Source of the DNA: Noviherbaspirillum malthae | Lineage (GTDB): Bacteria; Pseudomonadota; Gammaproteobacteria; Burkholderiales; Burkholderiaceae_D | NCBI RefSeq assembly: GCF_015352985.1 | Contig: NZ_JACYXF010000040.1 | Location: forward strand, 1 to 55,007 | Direction of reading: 5' to 3' | DNA: 55,007 bases | Notes under the pieces: model-generated | The model's input: only the letters and a program-made list of their open reading frames with translations | Database searches by the model: none | Told to the model about the DNA's origin: nothing | Shown here: positions 16,907 to 25,518 of the stretch, one piece after another | Layout: each line of letters begins with the position of its first letter | Position numbering within the stretch: the stretch's first letter is position 1 | Program-made: the position numbers and the translations under genes

Positions 16907-17551
16907 ATGCATCCCGCTTCAGTGAAGAACACTTTCATGAGCCATATGGTGTTCTGGCTCGTGTTTCTCCCTATTCTCACCATCATCTTTCTTCCTCTAA
17001 TGAAGATTGCAGCAGATATCGACCCCGTGGAGCTGCGAATGGTAACGAGCGCCGGTGTCGATGTGCAGGAAGTCGCAGAGAAGGTCAATGCCCGCTTCTC
17101 CAACTGGTTCATCCGAACCGGCGTAATGCCTGCAAGTGAATCGTTCTTTGGCGGGTACGTACCAGGTACCGACCAGCAGGAAGGAATGGGCATGGCGACT
17201 AATATGCGCACCTTCGCTGCCGACTGGGTACGGGGCATGTGGATCATCGTGTACCGTGCAATGTGGCGTCTGCAGGCCCTGTCGGGAATTTATATTGCAG
17301 CGTTGTTCGCAATCTGCCTTCCAGCGTTCATCGATGGACTTGCTGTTCGAGCAAGGAAACGATACCAGTTCGAGAACTACAATCCAGTCTTTTTCTACTT
17401 CTCATACCACTCTGCTGTGCTGGTTTTAGGCATCCTCTTCTACTTGCCTATTGTGCCAGTTGCGCTCTCGCCCCTCGTCGTAATTCTTTTCCTTGGTCTG
17501 CTAGGCACTGCGATCTGGTGGGCCGCTGCAAACCTCCAGACCGGTTCATGA
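16907..17551 (+). CDS. DUF4400-like integral membrane protein of the transfer region
   Basis: 214 residues. Membrane helices at about 12-32, 125-145, 165-185 and 190-210, with a periplasmic-looking segment between the first two. This layout, and an N-terminus of the type SHMVFWLVFLPILTIIF followed by ELRMV...VNARFSNWF, fits the DUF4400 family that sits beside traD in SXT/R391, IncA/C and genomic-island ICEs. Ribosome binding site AGGGA precedes the ATG. The function in conjugation is not established for the family. The 3' end overlaps the convergent gene by six bases. Confidence 0.65.
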   Translation: MHPASVKNTFMSHMVFWLVFLPILTIIFLPLMKIAADIDPVELRMVTSAGVDVQEVAEKVNARFSNWFIRTGVMPASESFFGGYVPGTDQQEGMGMATNMRTFAADWVRGMWIIVYRAMWRLQALSGIYIAALFAICLPAFIDGLAVRARKRYQFENYNPVFFYFSYHSAVLVLGILFYLPIVPVALSPLVVILFLGLLGTAIWWAAANLQTGS

Positions 17552-18004
17552 GCTAGCTTTGCTATGGTGGAGGGTACTTTCTGCCCTCCTACGTCGCGCA
17601 GCACGATCGATTGCCGTAGCCGCAGCAATATCAGGAACGACAGCAATCTCCATCTGAATAGCCCGCAGAGCGGCATGTGCGTTATTTTCATACGCTGCAA
17701 GCAGTTCTGTCACGGTCACCTGTGGGAGACTATCCGGTGCTTGTCGGCGCGATTCCTGGTCCAAATCGACTTCGTCGATGACCTCTATCTTGTCCGAATC
17801 GCCGATAGCGCGCAGTTTTTCCCATCCGAGCCAAACGATGGCACCGATCGCTATAAGAACTGTTCCGCTAAGGCGCACGGCCTCAGGTGCATCAAGTTGG
17901 CTGGCCAGCTTACTGACGGCTAGACCGGGCACCATGCATACCGAAATACGCACCCAGTTCTTGGTATCCATCAGTGACATGAACCTCTCGATGCGACTTT
18001 GCAT
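17546..18004 (-). CDS. Small membrane protein, unknown function
   Basis: About 152 residues from the ATG at 18004, chosen because AGGAAA lies six bases upstream; longer in-frame starts (18019, 18082) lack one. Two hydrophobic segments (about 20-38 and 45-67) are followed by a soluble, acidic then basic helical tail ending in an Arg-rich stretch. No family recognised. It converges with the transfer operon, overlapping its last codons, and diverges from dnaN. Confidence 0.5.
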   Translation of the reverse strand: MQSRIERFMSLMDTKNWVRISVCMVPGLAVSKLASQLDAPEAVRLSGTVLIAIGAIVWLGWEKLRAIGDSDKIEVIDEVDLDQESRRQAPDSLPQVTVTELLAAYENNAHAALRAIQMEIAVVPDIAAATAIDRAARRRRAESTLHHSKASS

Positions 18005-18334
18005 GGCTTCTTTCCTCATTTTCCAAAAAATACAATAAGTGTCGCTCAAACAGCCATAAGCCAGCGGTCGAATCATGTCCAAACCTAAGGCCTATTCATT
18101 TCACAGATAGCAAAAATCTTGGTAATATCGTCAGGCCGCTCTGCGGTCTTACTCAAAAAATTAATGCACGTTTGCGTCAGCAGGTGCATATTCATGCGAT
18201 CACGGCCACTGCAATTTTGTTGCATGGTTTTTTTCGCTCCACGGATTTACGGACTTCCCGAGTAGGAGTACTCAGGAAGCCTTTATGGCTTGCTCCTTAC
18301 CAACGCCTCTCTGAGGCAATGACAGGAGAAAGCA
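18005..18334. promoter_or_regulatory. Divergent intergenic region and structured dnaN leader
   Basis: A CCGC-TCT-GCGG hairpin sits at 18136-18146. Close to dnaN follow AAGCC-TTTAT-GGCTT (18277-18291) and GCCTC-TCT-GAGGC (18305-18317). CTCCT at 18293-18297 is complementary to the ribosome binding site AGGAG at 18324-18328, so the whole can fold into an outer stem hiding the ribosome site around an inner perfect hairpin. The same layout recurs before several genes to 31 kb. No consensus promoter was picked out. Confidence 0.5.
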
Positions 18335-19441
18335 ATGAAACAATCCGTTACGGTCAACACGGCCGTGCTTCAACGTACGCTTGCTAATGTTGAGCGCATC
18401 ATTCGTCCAACCCCGCTTTTACCAGTGTGCGCCTACCTCAATATCGTCTGCGAGGATGGAAAGATGGTAGTTACAGGTACTGATTGCCAGGGTTGGTTGG
18501 TTGCGGAAATCCCGCTTCCTATTCCGATCAAAGCCACCGCGCTTATCGATGCGAAGAAATTGGCTGGAGCCGTTTCTACGGCCACCACCGAGACAACGAC
18601 GCTTACCTTTGAGGACTCGCCAAAACGGCTGATTGTAAAATCTGGCCGGTCGGTTTTTCGCCTTGCTTCGGCTTCCGGGGCCATGGAGTTCCCGGGCCCC
18701 ACAACGATTGATCGAGGGGATGCTAGTGTGTTTGAAGTAAGCGGCCCAGTATTGGCCAAAGCAATCCGCAAGGTGGCGTTTGCAGCCGCACGGGGCGATA
18801 TACGGCATTTCCTCAACGGCGTGGCGATCCAAGGCGACGGCCAGCAGTTATCGCTAATCGGTACTAATGGGCACCAGCTCGCCAAGACATCGATTGCCCT
18901 AACCGCTCCTCTGGAACGCGGGGTCAATATAATCTTGGCCGTTGAATACTTAGGGATTCTGGCTCGCTTCTGCGAAGCAGATAACATCACCGTAGCGATC
19001 GGGCGAAAGTTGGAAATAAGGACATCATCCCTCCTTTGCCACCTACCGCTTATTGAGGGCCAATTCCCAGATTGGGGCCGTGTTATACCGAAAGATAACC
19101 CGTGCCAGCTGACGGTCAATCGTACTGCCTTAACTGAAGCCATCACGCGCGTTAGTTATTGCATGAACGAAAAGCAAAAGGCTGTCTGGCTTAAGGCATC
19201 CTCTGATTCCGGCTTACTTACCGTACGGAGTCAGGACGATGAAAATCAAGTGGAGGATGAAATCGAGGCGCAGAATCAAGGCCTCGAAGTGAGCTTGTCC
19301 CACGTTTACCTGAAGGACGTTATCAGCGTCATCGAAAATACTGATGTGGTTATCAGCTCCCGCGACCACGGATCATCAGTTCTCTTTCTCGACAAGTCCG
19401 ATCCGAACTGGCTAGCAGTCATTATGCCTATGAGGATCTGA
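18335..19441 (+). CDS. dnaN: DNA polymerase III beta subunit (sliding clamp), element-borne
   Basis: 368 residues, full length for DnaN. It shows the three-domain clamp pattern, with a start of the MKQSVTVNTAVLQRTLANVERI type, the strands around LSLIGTNGHQLAKT, LIEGQFPDWGRVIP, and the standard C-terminus ending VIMPMRI. It is expected to form a dimeric ring that tethers polymerases to DNA. Chromosomal dnaN neighbours (dnaA, recF, gyrB) are absent, so this is an additional, element-carried clamp. It may support the element's replication or translesion synthesis, or replace the host clamp under attack. The start has AGGAG eight bases upstream, within the predicted leader hairpin. Confidence 0.9.
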   Translation: MKQSVTVNTAVLQRTLANVERIIRPTPLLPVCAYLNIVCEDGKMVVTGTDCQGWLVAEIPLPIPIKATALIDAKKLAGAVSTATTETTTLTFEDSPKRLIVKSGRSVFRLASASGAMEFPGPTTIDRGDASVFEVSGPVLAKAIRKVAFAAARGDIRHFLNGVAIQGDGQQLSLIGTNGHQLAKTSIALTAPLERGVNIILAVEYLGILARFCEADNITVAIGRKLEIRTSSLLCHLPLIEGQFPDWGRVIPKDNPCQLTVNRTALTEAITRVSYCMNEKQKAVWLKASSDSGLLTVRSQDDENQVEDEIEAQNQGLEVSLSHVYLKDVISVIENTDVVISSRDHGSSVLFLDKSDPNWLAVIMPMRI

Positions 19442-19472
19442 CAGAAACGCTTCAGTAGTTACTGTCGGTAAG

Positions 19473-19497
19473 GCCCATCGCCATCCTGGCGATGGGC
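19473..19497 (+). terminator. Terminator-like hairpin after dnaN
   Basis: A perfect 10-base stem (GCCCATCGCC / GGCGATGGGC) with a five-base loop, 31 bases after the dnaN stop. No U-tract follows, so it may be a weak or bidirectional terminator or an mRNA 3'-end stabiliser. Confidence 0.55.
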
Positions 19498-19557
19498 AGT
19501 ATCGGCGGACTACTGAGCGCATTACTACATGTGGGCAGGCACATACCACATCCGTTA

Positions 19558-20553
19558 CTAGACGCCCTTGATAGTGTTGCGTTCCAAGATTTTCGCCGCT
19601 ATTTCAAGATCGCCTTGGCTCATGTTTAGCGCAGCTGGAAGCATTGCAGCTATGTTGAACTTGCCGCTCACTAGGCCATACGCAACCATCAATGTGAGCT
19701 CTTCTATCGCTTTTTTTCGGTAGCTGGATAGAAACCCCCTTGCACCGGCGTATGCGCCTAAGAAGTCCGCAATCTGAACGTTCAATCGGTGCGATAGTGG
19801 CAAAATACCGCTGTCGGAATTGAGCGGCTTTGGTTTCTCTTGTTTGCGCTGATTTCGCAGATTGCTTGGCCGTTTCCCCAAAGCTGGCGCCGCTTGTATC
19901 ACCAATGACCGTAGCATGGCAGTTCGCCAATATGGGACTTCATAACCCTTTGACTCGCATAATTGAAAGATTTCGCTTCGCCTCGGCCTGTATTGAGTGT
20001 GCTGAACAAAGTGATGTGCGAATTCTCGTGCGATTGCATGCAAATCTATATCAGTGCGCAGGTTATCGAGCTCGGGCAACCCAGAACGAGCCAGGAACTC
20101 ATCTCTGATAATTTTGATCTGTTTGACGTTGAGGTTAGTGTACTTAAGGTCTTTCAATGCTGCCGCAACCGCTCCCAAGGTGGGTTTTGCACCACTTCTT
20201 TCGAAACTTTTTATTAGGCTCACAACAATTTCGCCCCGTCTTTTGAGGGAAATCCGACTTCCTGACCTGGGACTTGACAGCTTCACATGGACTGCATCTT
20301 CAACAGGCACCTCTTCTTCGAAGAACTTCTTAGTAAGGCCTTCAGCCTGCTCTACAGTAAGGTAGCCATATCCACATTCATGGAGCACTGCCAAGAAGTC
20401 ACCCGAGGAAATCTCCCCAGTTTCATTGGATAGATGTCGTCTTACACGGGCGAAGATCACCTCCCGAGCTTGAGGGGTCACCTTATTGCTACGGCGCTTG
20501 ACTGGGCGTTCCGGGCTTGCAACTTTACTATTGTTCATCGCTTTACTATCCAC
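19558..20553 (-). CDS. Basic helical protein, unknown function
   Basis: 331 residues from a GTG at 20553 with AAAAGG about eight bases upstream. The protein is Lys/Arg-rich and predicted mostly helical. It contains repeated short blocks of the type LAVLHECGYGYLTVEQAEGLTKKF and AAALKDLKYTNLNVKQIKIIRDEF (about 50-75 and 130-155), which look like two copies of one helical unit. This suggests a nucleic-acid-binding repeat protein. A signal peptide and membrane helices are absent. It converges with dnaN. No family recognised. Confidence 0.55.
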   Translation of the reverse strand: MDSKAMNNSKVASPERPVKRRSNKVTPQAREVIFARVRRHLSNETGEISSGDFLAVLHECGYGYLTVEQAEGLTKKFFEEEVPVEDAVHVKLSSPRSGSRISLKRRGEIVVSLIKSFERSGAKPTLGAVAAALKDLKYTNLNVKQIKIIRDEFLARSGLPELDNLRTDIDLHAIAREFAHHFVQHTQYRPRRSEIFQLCESKGYEVPYWRTAMLRSLVIQAAPALGKRPSNLRNQRKQEKPKPLNSDSGILPLSHRLNVQIADFLGAYAGARGFLSSYRKKAIEELTLMVAYGLVSGKFNIAAMLPAALNMSQGDLEIAAKILERNTIKGV

Positions 20554-20644
20554 AGGTAATACCTTTTCTTTCAGTCGTCCAAGTATGCCGCGAAATTACC
20601 GTCACGCAACCATCAATGCTGACGCCAATACCATCTAGAAACGT

Positions 20645-20854
20645 CTAGCCTTCTGCGAGCGAAGATAGGTTCTCCACATAGAGAGCGCATGCATCCTTTT
20701 CCTCTTTGTTATCCGACGTTATTTGTCTGGGAACGCCATACCGCTGCGTGCTGAGTGTAATTACACAATCTACGTCGCAGAACGTCTGTGCGGGATGGAT
20801 AGCATCAGGACATTTCTTGTAGTAAAATAAATTTGGATCGTATGGAAAAGGCAT
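20645..20854 (-). CDS. Small hypothetical protein
   Basis: 69 residues (MPFPYDPNLFYYKKC...), aromatic-rich at the N-terminus with three cysteines. A weak purine-rich site (GCGGAAA) precedes the ATG. It lies upstream of the 19558-20553 gene on the same strand, about 90 bases away. Coding status is uncertain. Confidence 0.35.
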   Translation of the reverse strand: MPFPYDPNLFYYKKCPDAIHPAQTFCDVDCVITLSTQRYGVPRQITSDNKEEKDACALYVENLSSLAEG

Positions 20855-20881
20855 CTACGCTTTCCGCCTTCATATGATCAA

Positions 20882-21023
20882 GCCGCTCTGCGGCACGAAG
20901 TTCATCAATCCGGCTTTACGCCCACATCAAGACTATTCCGTCTTTGTTTCCTTGATGTCTTTACATCTAGGAAGCCTTCAATAGGCTCGTCCCTCTTTTC
21001 AACAGCCGTTCTACGGCAAGGAG
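20882..21023 (+). promoter_or_regulatory. Structured leader sequestering the ribosome site of the 21030 gene
   Basis: Hairpins: GCCGC-TCT-GCGGC (20882-20894), an 8-base pair ACATCAAG/CTTGATGT around 20930-20958, AGCCT-TCAAT-AGGCT (about 20973-20987) and GCCGT-TCT-ACGGC (21005-21017). The last is immediately followed by the ribosome site AAGGAG (21018-21023), which can pair with CTCTTT at 20993-20998 using one G-U pair. The architecture matches the dnaN leader. Confidence 0.5.
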
Positions 21024-21029
21024 ATGGGA

Positions 21030-21497
21030 ATGCAGCAGCTATTACCGTGTCCGCAGGTTGGGCACGCTAGCTTTGAAAACAGCCTCAAACAGATACATAT
21101 CGGGGATGTCGAAACCCCCGCCCAGATCAGTAAATTTGTTCGCCCCGCAATCTGTATCACAGACGACGGCCTTGGCATTCAATACGCCGAGGGCCAGTTA
21201 CAAAAAAAGGACCTAAGCCTCGTACCGCACCTCTTTGCTTACCCGAGGTTCGTGCTTGATACCTTCCATCAGCACCGGAATCGGTTTCGGGTTTCCGAAT
21301 GCCGCATCTACCAATTCCAGACGGTTCCGAGATCCGGCACGCCATTCGTGTTCGGCCTCTTCATCACCGATACCGACAACGCCCTTATCGACTTTTGCGT
21401 GGAGTCCACGCAGTCGGCCAAGCGGCGCCAAGTGCTCGTTCGCCTAATGCGCGCGATCTGCACGCCGAGCTCCGTCACCTTCAAACTTACCCATTAG
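21030..21497 (+). CDS. Hypothetical protein, accessory block
   Basis: 155 residues. The start is put at the ATG at 21030, because AAGGAG ends at 21023 and would abut the earlier ATG at 21024. The sequence is soluble and alpha/beta mixed with no signal peptide (PRFVLDTFHQHRNRFRVSECRIYQFQ; FVFGLFITDTDNALIDFCVES). Family not recognised. It starts a run of small genes ending with DUF932, with nine bases to the next gene, so an operon is likely. Confidence 0.55.
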   Translation: MQQLLPCPQVGHASFENSLKQIHIGDVETPAQISKFVRPAICITDDGLGIQYAEGQLQKKDLSLVPHLFAYPRFVLDTFHQHRNRFRVSECRIYQFQTVPRSGTPFVFGLFITDTDNALIDFCVESTQSAKRRQVLVRLMRAICTPSSVTFKLTH

Positions 21498-21506
21498 GGA
21501 AATTCA

Positions 21507-21947
21507 ATGCACCCGCAATTACATGAAACCGGCCCGATGTTCCTGGCGCCGGCAGGCCCCTCTTACGAAATCGACATCGAAGCGCGCTATGAACGTTGCA
21601 ACGATCCGAGCCCGAGCTATATCGTCGATGCGCACCAGCCCAAGGTTGTTGAAACGCGCGCAACACGTATTGTCAGAGCGATCTCCGGGCAGACCGAATT
21701 TCGGCTGCTCAAGGAAACAGAGGATGGAGTCCACACCAAATACATCCTCGCCAAGATCAATCTCAGTCCCTATGCGGTGCAGAAGGAGCCGCTGGTGACG
21801 CAATTGAAGCGACGGGATTCCGGCGATCTGCTGCCGATGCATGAGGATCAAGCGCTGAAGGCCTTCGATTCAGCGGTCGCAGCTGCCTACCCTTCGCTCC
21901 CAACGCGCGGTGGCAAGATGGTCGCCACCTGCATCGACATTCTTTAA
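21507..21947 (+). CDS. Hypothetical protein, accessory block
   Basis: 146 residues with a clear AGGGAAA ribosome site. Soluble, no membrane helix, no recognisable motif. It lies between the 155-residue protein and the DUF932 gene with short gaps, so it is probably cotranscribed with them. Function unknown. Confidence 0.55.
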   Translation: MHPQLHETGPMFLAPAGPSYEIDIEARYERCNDPSPSYIVDAHQPKVVETRATRIVRAISGQTEFRLLKETEDGVHTKYILAKINLSPYAVQKEPLVTQLKRRDSGDLLPMHEDQALKAFDSAVAAAYPSLPTRGGKMVATCIDIL

Positions 21948-21987
21948 TCAACGGTTATCACACCGAACTACTCTTCAAGAGGAAAAA

Positions 21988-22956
21988 ATGGCACACGATA
22001 TCTCTATCCGTGCAGACGGATTTGCTGAAATGGCCTATGTTGGCCAACTCCCTTGGCATGGCCTTGGACAGGTACTCACTGATAACGACTCAATCGACGA
22101 CTGGCGCGTAGCGGCCGGGCTGGATTGGACCATTCAGCGCTCTCCTGTGCAATTCATGAACGGCTCGATGCATACTTGGCCGCAAAATGAAGTGCTCTAC
22201 CGGAGTGACACGAACGATCCACTCGCGGTCGTATCAAATCGCTATAACGTCGTCCAGCCAGTGGAGGTGTTGGAATTCTTCCGCAACTTGGTGTCGGAGC
22301 ATGGTTTCAAGCTTGAGACCGCTGGATCGCTAAAAGGCGGCCGCCGTATCTGGGCTCTAGCCAGAACCGGCTTCGATGGCGATGTCGTTACCAACGACCG
22401 CGTTAATACGTACCTCCTGCTTGTCACAAGCTGCGATGGCGGCTTGGCAACTACAGCCAAGTTCACCTCGGTACGGGTTGTTTGCAAGAACACCCTTCAG
22501 ATGGGCATGTGGAGCGCGGCAGAGACGGGAACAACTGTCAAAGTGCGGCATTCAACGGTATTCGATCCCACTGCGGTAAAAGGCAACCTGGGGCTGAATG
22601 CGAACATCGTATTCGACAGCTTCATGGGAAAGATGAAGTCGTTTGCGGAAAAGTCGCTGTCGGGTCAAGCCGCCACGGAAGTCATTGAGCGACTGTTCGC
22701 CTCGAGCGGAAGCGCCAATCTACCAGTACGAGAGACCCGCGGCTTCAAGACGGTCATGCAGCTCTTCAATGGCGCTGGCAAAGGTTCAACCATGGACGGC
22801 GTTGCCGGTACCGGTTGGGGCTTGGTCAACGCCGTCACGGAGTATGCCGACTTTCACATTCGTGCGAAGAATCAGGACAATCGTCTCAATAGTGCGTGGT
22901 TCGGTGAAGGTGCAAACCTGAAAGACCGTATCGTCGACTTGGTCGAGATGGTGTAA
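21988..22956 (+). CDS. DUF932 phage/plasmid-like protein
   Basis: 322 residues from the ATG at 21988, which has AGAGGAAAA upstream; an earlier in-frame ATG lies inside the previous gene. The opening (ADGFAEMAYVGQLPWHGLGQVLT...) and the pattern ...VVSNRYNVVQPVEVLEFF... with FTSVRVVCKNTLQM are hallmarks of the DUF932/TIGR03299 family common on large plasmids, phages and ICEs. The biochemical role is not established. A CTCT-TCA-AGAG hairpin (21971-21981) covers the ribosome site. Its gene is followed by three tandem hairpins. Confidence 0.8.
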   Translation: MAHDISIRADGFAEMAYVGQLPWHGLGQVLTDNDSIDDWRVAAGLDWTIQRSPVQFMNGSMHTWPQNEVLYRSDTNDPLAVVSNRYNVVQPVEVLEFFRNLVSEHGFKLETAGSLKGGRRIWALARTGFDGDVVTNDRVNTYLLLVTSCDGGLATTAKFTSVRVVCKNTLQMGMWSAAETGTTVKVRHSTVFDPTAVKGNLGLNANIVFDSFMGKMKSFAEKSLSGQAATEVIERLFASSGSANLPVRETRGFKTVMQLFNGAGKGSTMDGVAGTGWGLVNAVTEYADFHIRAKNQDNRLNSAWFGEGANLKDRIVDLVEMV

Positions 22957-22963
22957 GCAAAGA

Positions 22964-23069
22964 GACGAACACTTGTTCGTCGGAAAATCCTCTCCAGAGG
23001 GTTTTCTAGTGCCTTGGGCACTAGAAAACCGCTTGGCCTTATCCGGAACAACACTCCTCGCTGCCGAGG
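22964..23069 (+). promoter_or_regulatory. Tandem hairpins with mutually exclusive folds before the 23077 gene
   Basis: GACGAAC-ACTT-GTTCGTC (22964-22981). Then GAAAATCCTCT / AGAGGGTTTTC (22983-22993 with 22996-23006, one G-U pair). Then a perfect 14-base stem GGTTTTCTAGTGCC / GGCACTAGAAAACC (23000-23013 with 23017-23030). The second and third share 23000-23006 and cannot form together. Finally CCTCG-CTGC-CGAGG (23056-23069) covers the ribosome site of the next gene. This looks like an attenuator or RNA switch rather than a plain terminator; no U-tract is present. Confidence 0.55.
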
Positions 23070-23076
23070 TCGTTAC

Positions 23077-23319
23077 ATGGTCGAAATTATCGTATTGAAA
23101 CAGGGTGTCGTGTATCCCGTCGGCTTCCGCGAACGCGTACGGCATTTCAACAATCGTTTGCTTCGCGATCACGATCCCTACATCATGGAATTGCTGGATG
23201 CATTCCCGGGCTCGCAAATACAAAGCCTTGTCATCCACAATGCGAGTGACGAGGAAAGAAATACCTATCGCGAGCTACTAGCGATCAGGCAAAGCGTGCA
23301 TGATGCTCACTTGATCTAA
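23077..23319 (+). CDS. Small hypothetical protein
   Basis: 80 residues from the ATG at 23077; the longer in-frame start at 23014 lies inside the leader hairpin and is unlikely. Basic, soluble and helical (VGFRERVRHFNNRLLRDHDPYIMELLDAF). The ribosome site CGAGG is in a predicted hairpin. No family recognised. Confidence 0.45.
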   Translation: MVEIIVLKQGVVYPVGFRERVRHFNNRLLRDHDPYIMELLDAFPGSQIQSLVIHNASDEERNTYRELLAIRQSVHDAHLI

Positions 23320-23408
23320 CGTCCTGCCTCCGCAGTCCGAACCGCTCACCGACGACACCTATATCCGGCAGCGATCTGGCCCTACCAGTTCGGTGCCCAA
23401 CAACGCAC

Positions 23409-23501
23409 TTCTCCTTCACACGCCTTGAATAAGGCAATGATGAGTTGGTAAGCACGTTGCTTACCAAAAACCCATTCAGACGAACGTCTGAATAAGGAGA
23501 A
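23409..23501 (+). promoter_or_regulatory. Leader with long-range anti-ribosome-site pairing before the Gp3-like gene
   Basis: TTCTCCTT (23409-23416) is perfectly complementary to AAGGAGAA (23494-23501), the ribosome site. Nested between them are three perfect hairpins: GCCTT-GAAT-AAGGC (23422-23435), a 10-base stem TTGGTAAGCA/TGCTTACCAA (23445-23467) and a 9-base stem ATTCAGACG/CGTCTGAAT (23474-23493). The multibranch fold would block initiation. Confidence 0.55.
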
Positions 23502-23504
23502 AAC

Positions 23505-24989
23505 GTGAACATGAAAGTGTCGATTCTTTCGCAACGCGCTGCAGGGCGCGATCAACAGATCAAGGCTGGCGGCAAGATCCGTCCCGGCATCAAAGTACTC
23601 ACCAATGCCGCAAAGGCTAACGCCAAGGCTGTGGACTTGTACAACCAAGGGGTTCTGAAGCGATTGAAGTTCTCGGAGATTGAGAAGCAGATCGTTGAAG
23701 CATGCAATATCAAGAACCCGATGTACCCGCGTAACACTCCCTATTACAACGTCGCGGCATCGGACTTCGGGATGCCGGAACTCGCTGCGATGATCGTTGA
23801 AAAGTATGGGGAAGTCCGCAATGGGGATAGTGAGAAACGTCTATATCGCTTTCCGGTCGTTTTTCACTCCGGCGATGTCGGCGACATCTACCCGAACCAG
23901 TTCCGGCGTTACGGCGGCGAACCAGGTTACGAATCCCACTATGGCGAGGATGGCAAGCGATATTGCCGCTATCTCCCAGAGGTCACAAAGGAGATGGTAG
24001 CGGAGCAGCAAGCAAGGAGAATCAAGCGTCCGCCTCGTCGCGACAAGGTGATACGCGGTGAGTGCGAACCAAGGAGCTGCCCCGAATTCCTGCAGGGGCA
24101 ATGCAAGTTCCGCGGCACGCTGCATTTCTACATCCCGGGAGTTCCAACCACCGGCCTGATGGTGATGGAGACGACTTCCGAATATGCAGCAGAGGCAATC
24201 TGGTCCGACCTCGACCGTATCCAGCAAGCGCTAGGCCATATTCCGCGCACGAATCCCAATAACCCTGGAAAGCCAATTTTCTGGATTACCAAGGTTCAGG
24301 AGATCCGGACCTATTTCGACGAGAATGGTCAAAAGAAGTCGGGTATCCAATGGGTGCCAAAGCTTCAGGCCGACATCGACATGGGATCGTTGCTAAGTAG
24401 TGGCGCCGACCTTGCACTACAACACAAGCCTGCTCCCGTCGCATGGCTGGCGGCGCCTAAAGCGATGCCAGAGGCATCAATTCTGGTACCTACTGCCCCC
24501 GTTGACATGCCGCCGATCGATATCCCATCGACACCAGCGGCGGTTGCCTCTAGCTCGGTTGCTCCTACACAGCACCAAGCTACTGCGGCAGCAGGCGATC
24601 CAGTCGAAGCAGTCCTACAAAAGCTGGACATGCTCGGCTTGGAACACGAAGAAACGGTTCCCTATTTCGACCTGAAGTTCGGAGAAGGATGGGAAGACCG
24701 TACGGAATCGCTGGCCGCAGTACTGAAGCAGCTTGACGACTTCAGCAAGGTTGGCGGTGCCTGCGCAAGGCTACTGATCGAGATGACGCTCCTTGCCCAT
24801 CAAATCGATGTGCCGCCGCAGGATTTCATGCGGTATGCAACCGGCCGTCATGGACGTGGCATTACTGGTAACGAAACAGTCCTTAACCAGGTCGTAACAG
24901 AACTGCGTGAGCTTGCCAAAAGCGGGCCCCAGTTTGCAAAGTCCTATATCTACGATGAGCTCAAGATGATCGAGCAACGCGTAGCGTAA
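23505..24989 (+). CDS. Gp3-like recombination directionality factor family / metal-binding protein
   Basis: 494 residues from a GTG at 23505, five bases after AAGGAG; an ATG two codons later is possible. Residues about 180-250 carry a cysteine cluster and strand pattern (CEPRSCPEFLQGQCKFRGTL and IPGVPTTGLMVMETTS) typical of plasmid proteins annotated as hydrolase/metal-binding or Gp3-like recombination directionality factors. Residues about 305-365 are a Pro/Ala-rich linker, and the C-terminus is helical. Relatives occur beside DUF932 and PP-loop genes on large plasmids. An ssDNA- or recombination-related role is plausible; a role in excision is not shown. A strong hairpin follows the stop. 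Confidence 0.55.
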   Translation: MNMKVSILSQRAAGRDQQIKAGGKIRPGIKVLTNAAKANAKAVDLYNQGVLKRLKFSEIEKQIVEACNIKNPMYPRNTPYYNVAASDFGMPELAAMIVEKYGEVRNGDSEKRLYRFPVVFHSGDVGDIYPNQFRRYGGEPGYESHYGEDGKRYCRYLPEVTKEMVAEQQARRIKRPPRRDKVIRGECEPRSCPEFLQGQCKFRGTLHFYIPGVPTTGLMVMETTSEYAAEAIWSDLDRIQQALGHIPRTNPNNPGKPIFWITKVQEIRTYFDENGQKKSGIQWVPKLQADIDMGSLLSSGADLALQHKPAPVAWLAAPKAMPEASILVPTAPVDMPPIDIPSTPAAVASSSVAPTQHQATAAAGDPVEAVLQKLDMLGLEHEETVPYFDLKFGEGWEDRTESLAAVLKQLDDFSKVGGACARLLIEMTLLAHQIDVPPQDFMRYATGRHGRGITGNETVLNQVVTELRELAKSGPQFAKSYIYDELKMIEQRVA

Positions 24990-24994
24990 CTCAG

Positions 24995-25024
24995 CATAGA
25001 GGCCCCCGCGAGGGGGTCTCTATG
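24995..25024 (+). terminator. Hairpin terminator candidate after the Gp3-like gene
   Basis: A 13-pair stem from CATAGAGGCCCCC to GGGGGTCTCTATG (one G-U pair) with a GCGA loop, five bases past the stop codon. GC-rich base, but only a short T-containing tail. Confidence 0.6.
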
Positions 25025-25058
25025 TCTTCCCATGCTGGCGGCCAAGCCACCTCGCTTC

Positions 25059-25167
25059 GATATGAAAGGCAACTTTCATATCCTTGCTTTCACTCGCGTC
25101 CCTGACGCAAATTCCATAACCCGGTCGGGCGTCCCGATTCGGGGGGCTTCGACGACAACACGAGGCC
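25059..25167 (+). promoter_or_regulatory. Structured leader of the 25174 gene
   Basis: A perfect 10-base stem GATATGAAAG-GCAA-CTTTCATATC (25059-25082) and short GC hairpins around 25120-25143 precede GGCTTCG (25145-25151), which pairs with CGAGGCC (25161-25167, one G-U pair) and so covers the GAGG ribosome site. Confidence 0.45.
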
Positions 25168-25173
25168 TTAGCC

Positions 25174-25518
25174 ATGAAACAGCACAACAACGCAGTACGT
25201 GACGCCGCTAATACCGATTACCGGACTTCCCCGACAAACTATCGTTTGAAGGACGGTGCGGTTGTTGCGACCAAGGCGGAAACGCTAACCAGCAACAAGA
25301 AATTCGTCCCCGCCGGCACGCTTGGAACGGTAATCCGTGCACGCACCCCGAAGGTCATCCATGAAAAGGGAACAAGCCTTTATTTCGCAAATGTTGATGT
25401 CGAACTCGACGGCAGGACTGAGCGAATCAGGGTGCCACACGGCGCTTTGAAGATACTCGGTACCCGTCTGCGCTCGCCTGCCCGCATAACAGCGCACCGT
25501 TCACGGTGCGTACGATGA
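25174..25518 (+). CDS. Small hypothetical protein coupled to the PP-loop gene
   Basis: 114 residues. Basic and beta-rich (VIRARTPKVIHEKGTSLYFANVDVELDGRTERIRVPHGALKIL), which suggests a small barrel, possibly nucleic-acid binding. The stop TGA overlaps the ATG of the next gene, so the two are translationally coupled. No family recognised. Confidence 0.55.
   Translation: MKQHNNAVRDAANTDYRTSPTNYRLKDGAVVATKAETLTSNKKFVPAGTLGTVIRARTPKVIHEKGTSLYFANVDVELDGRTERIRVPHGALKILGTRLRSPARITAHRSRCVR

Noticed and set aside
22999..23030. Plain rho-independent terminator after DUF932
   Set aside because: The stem is strong but has no T-tract and overlaps an alternative stem, so a switch or processing element fits better.
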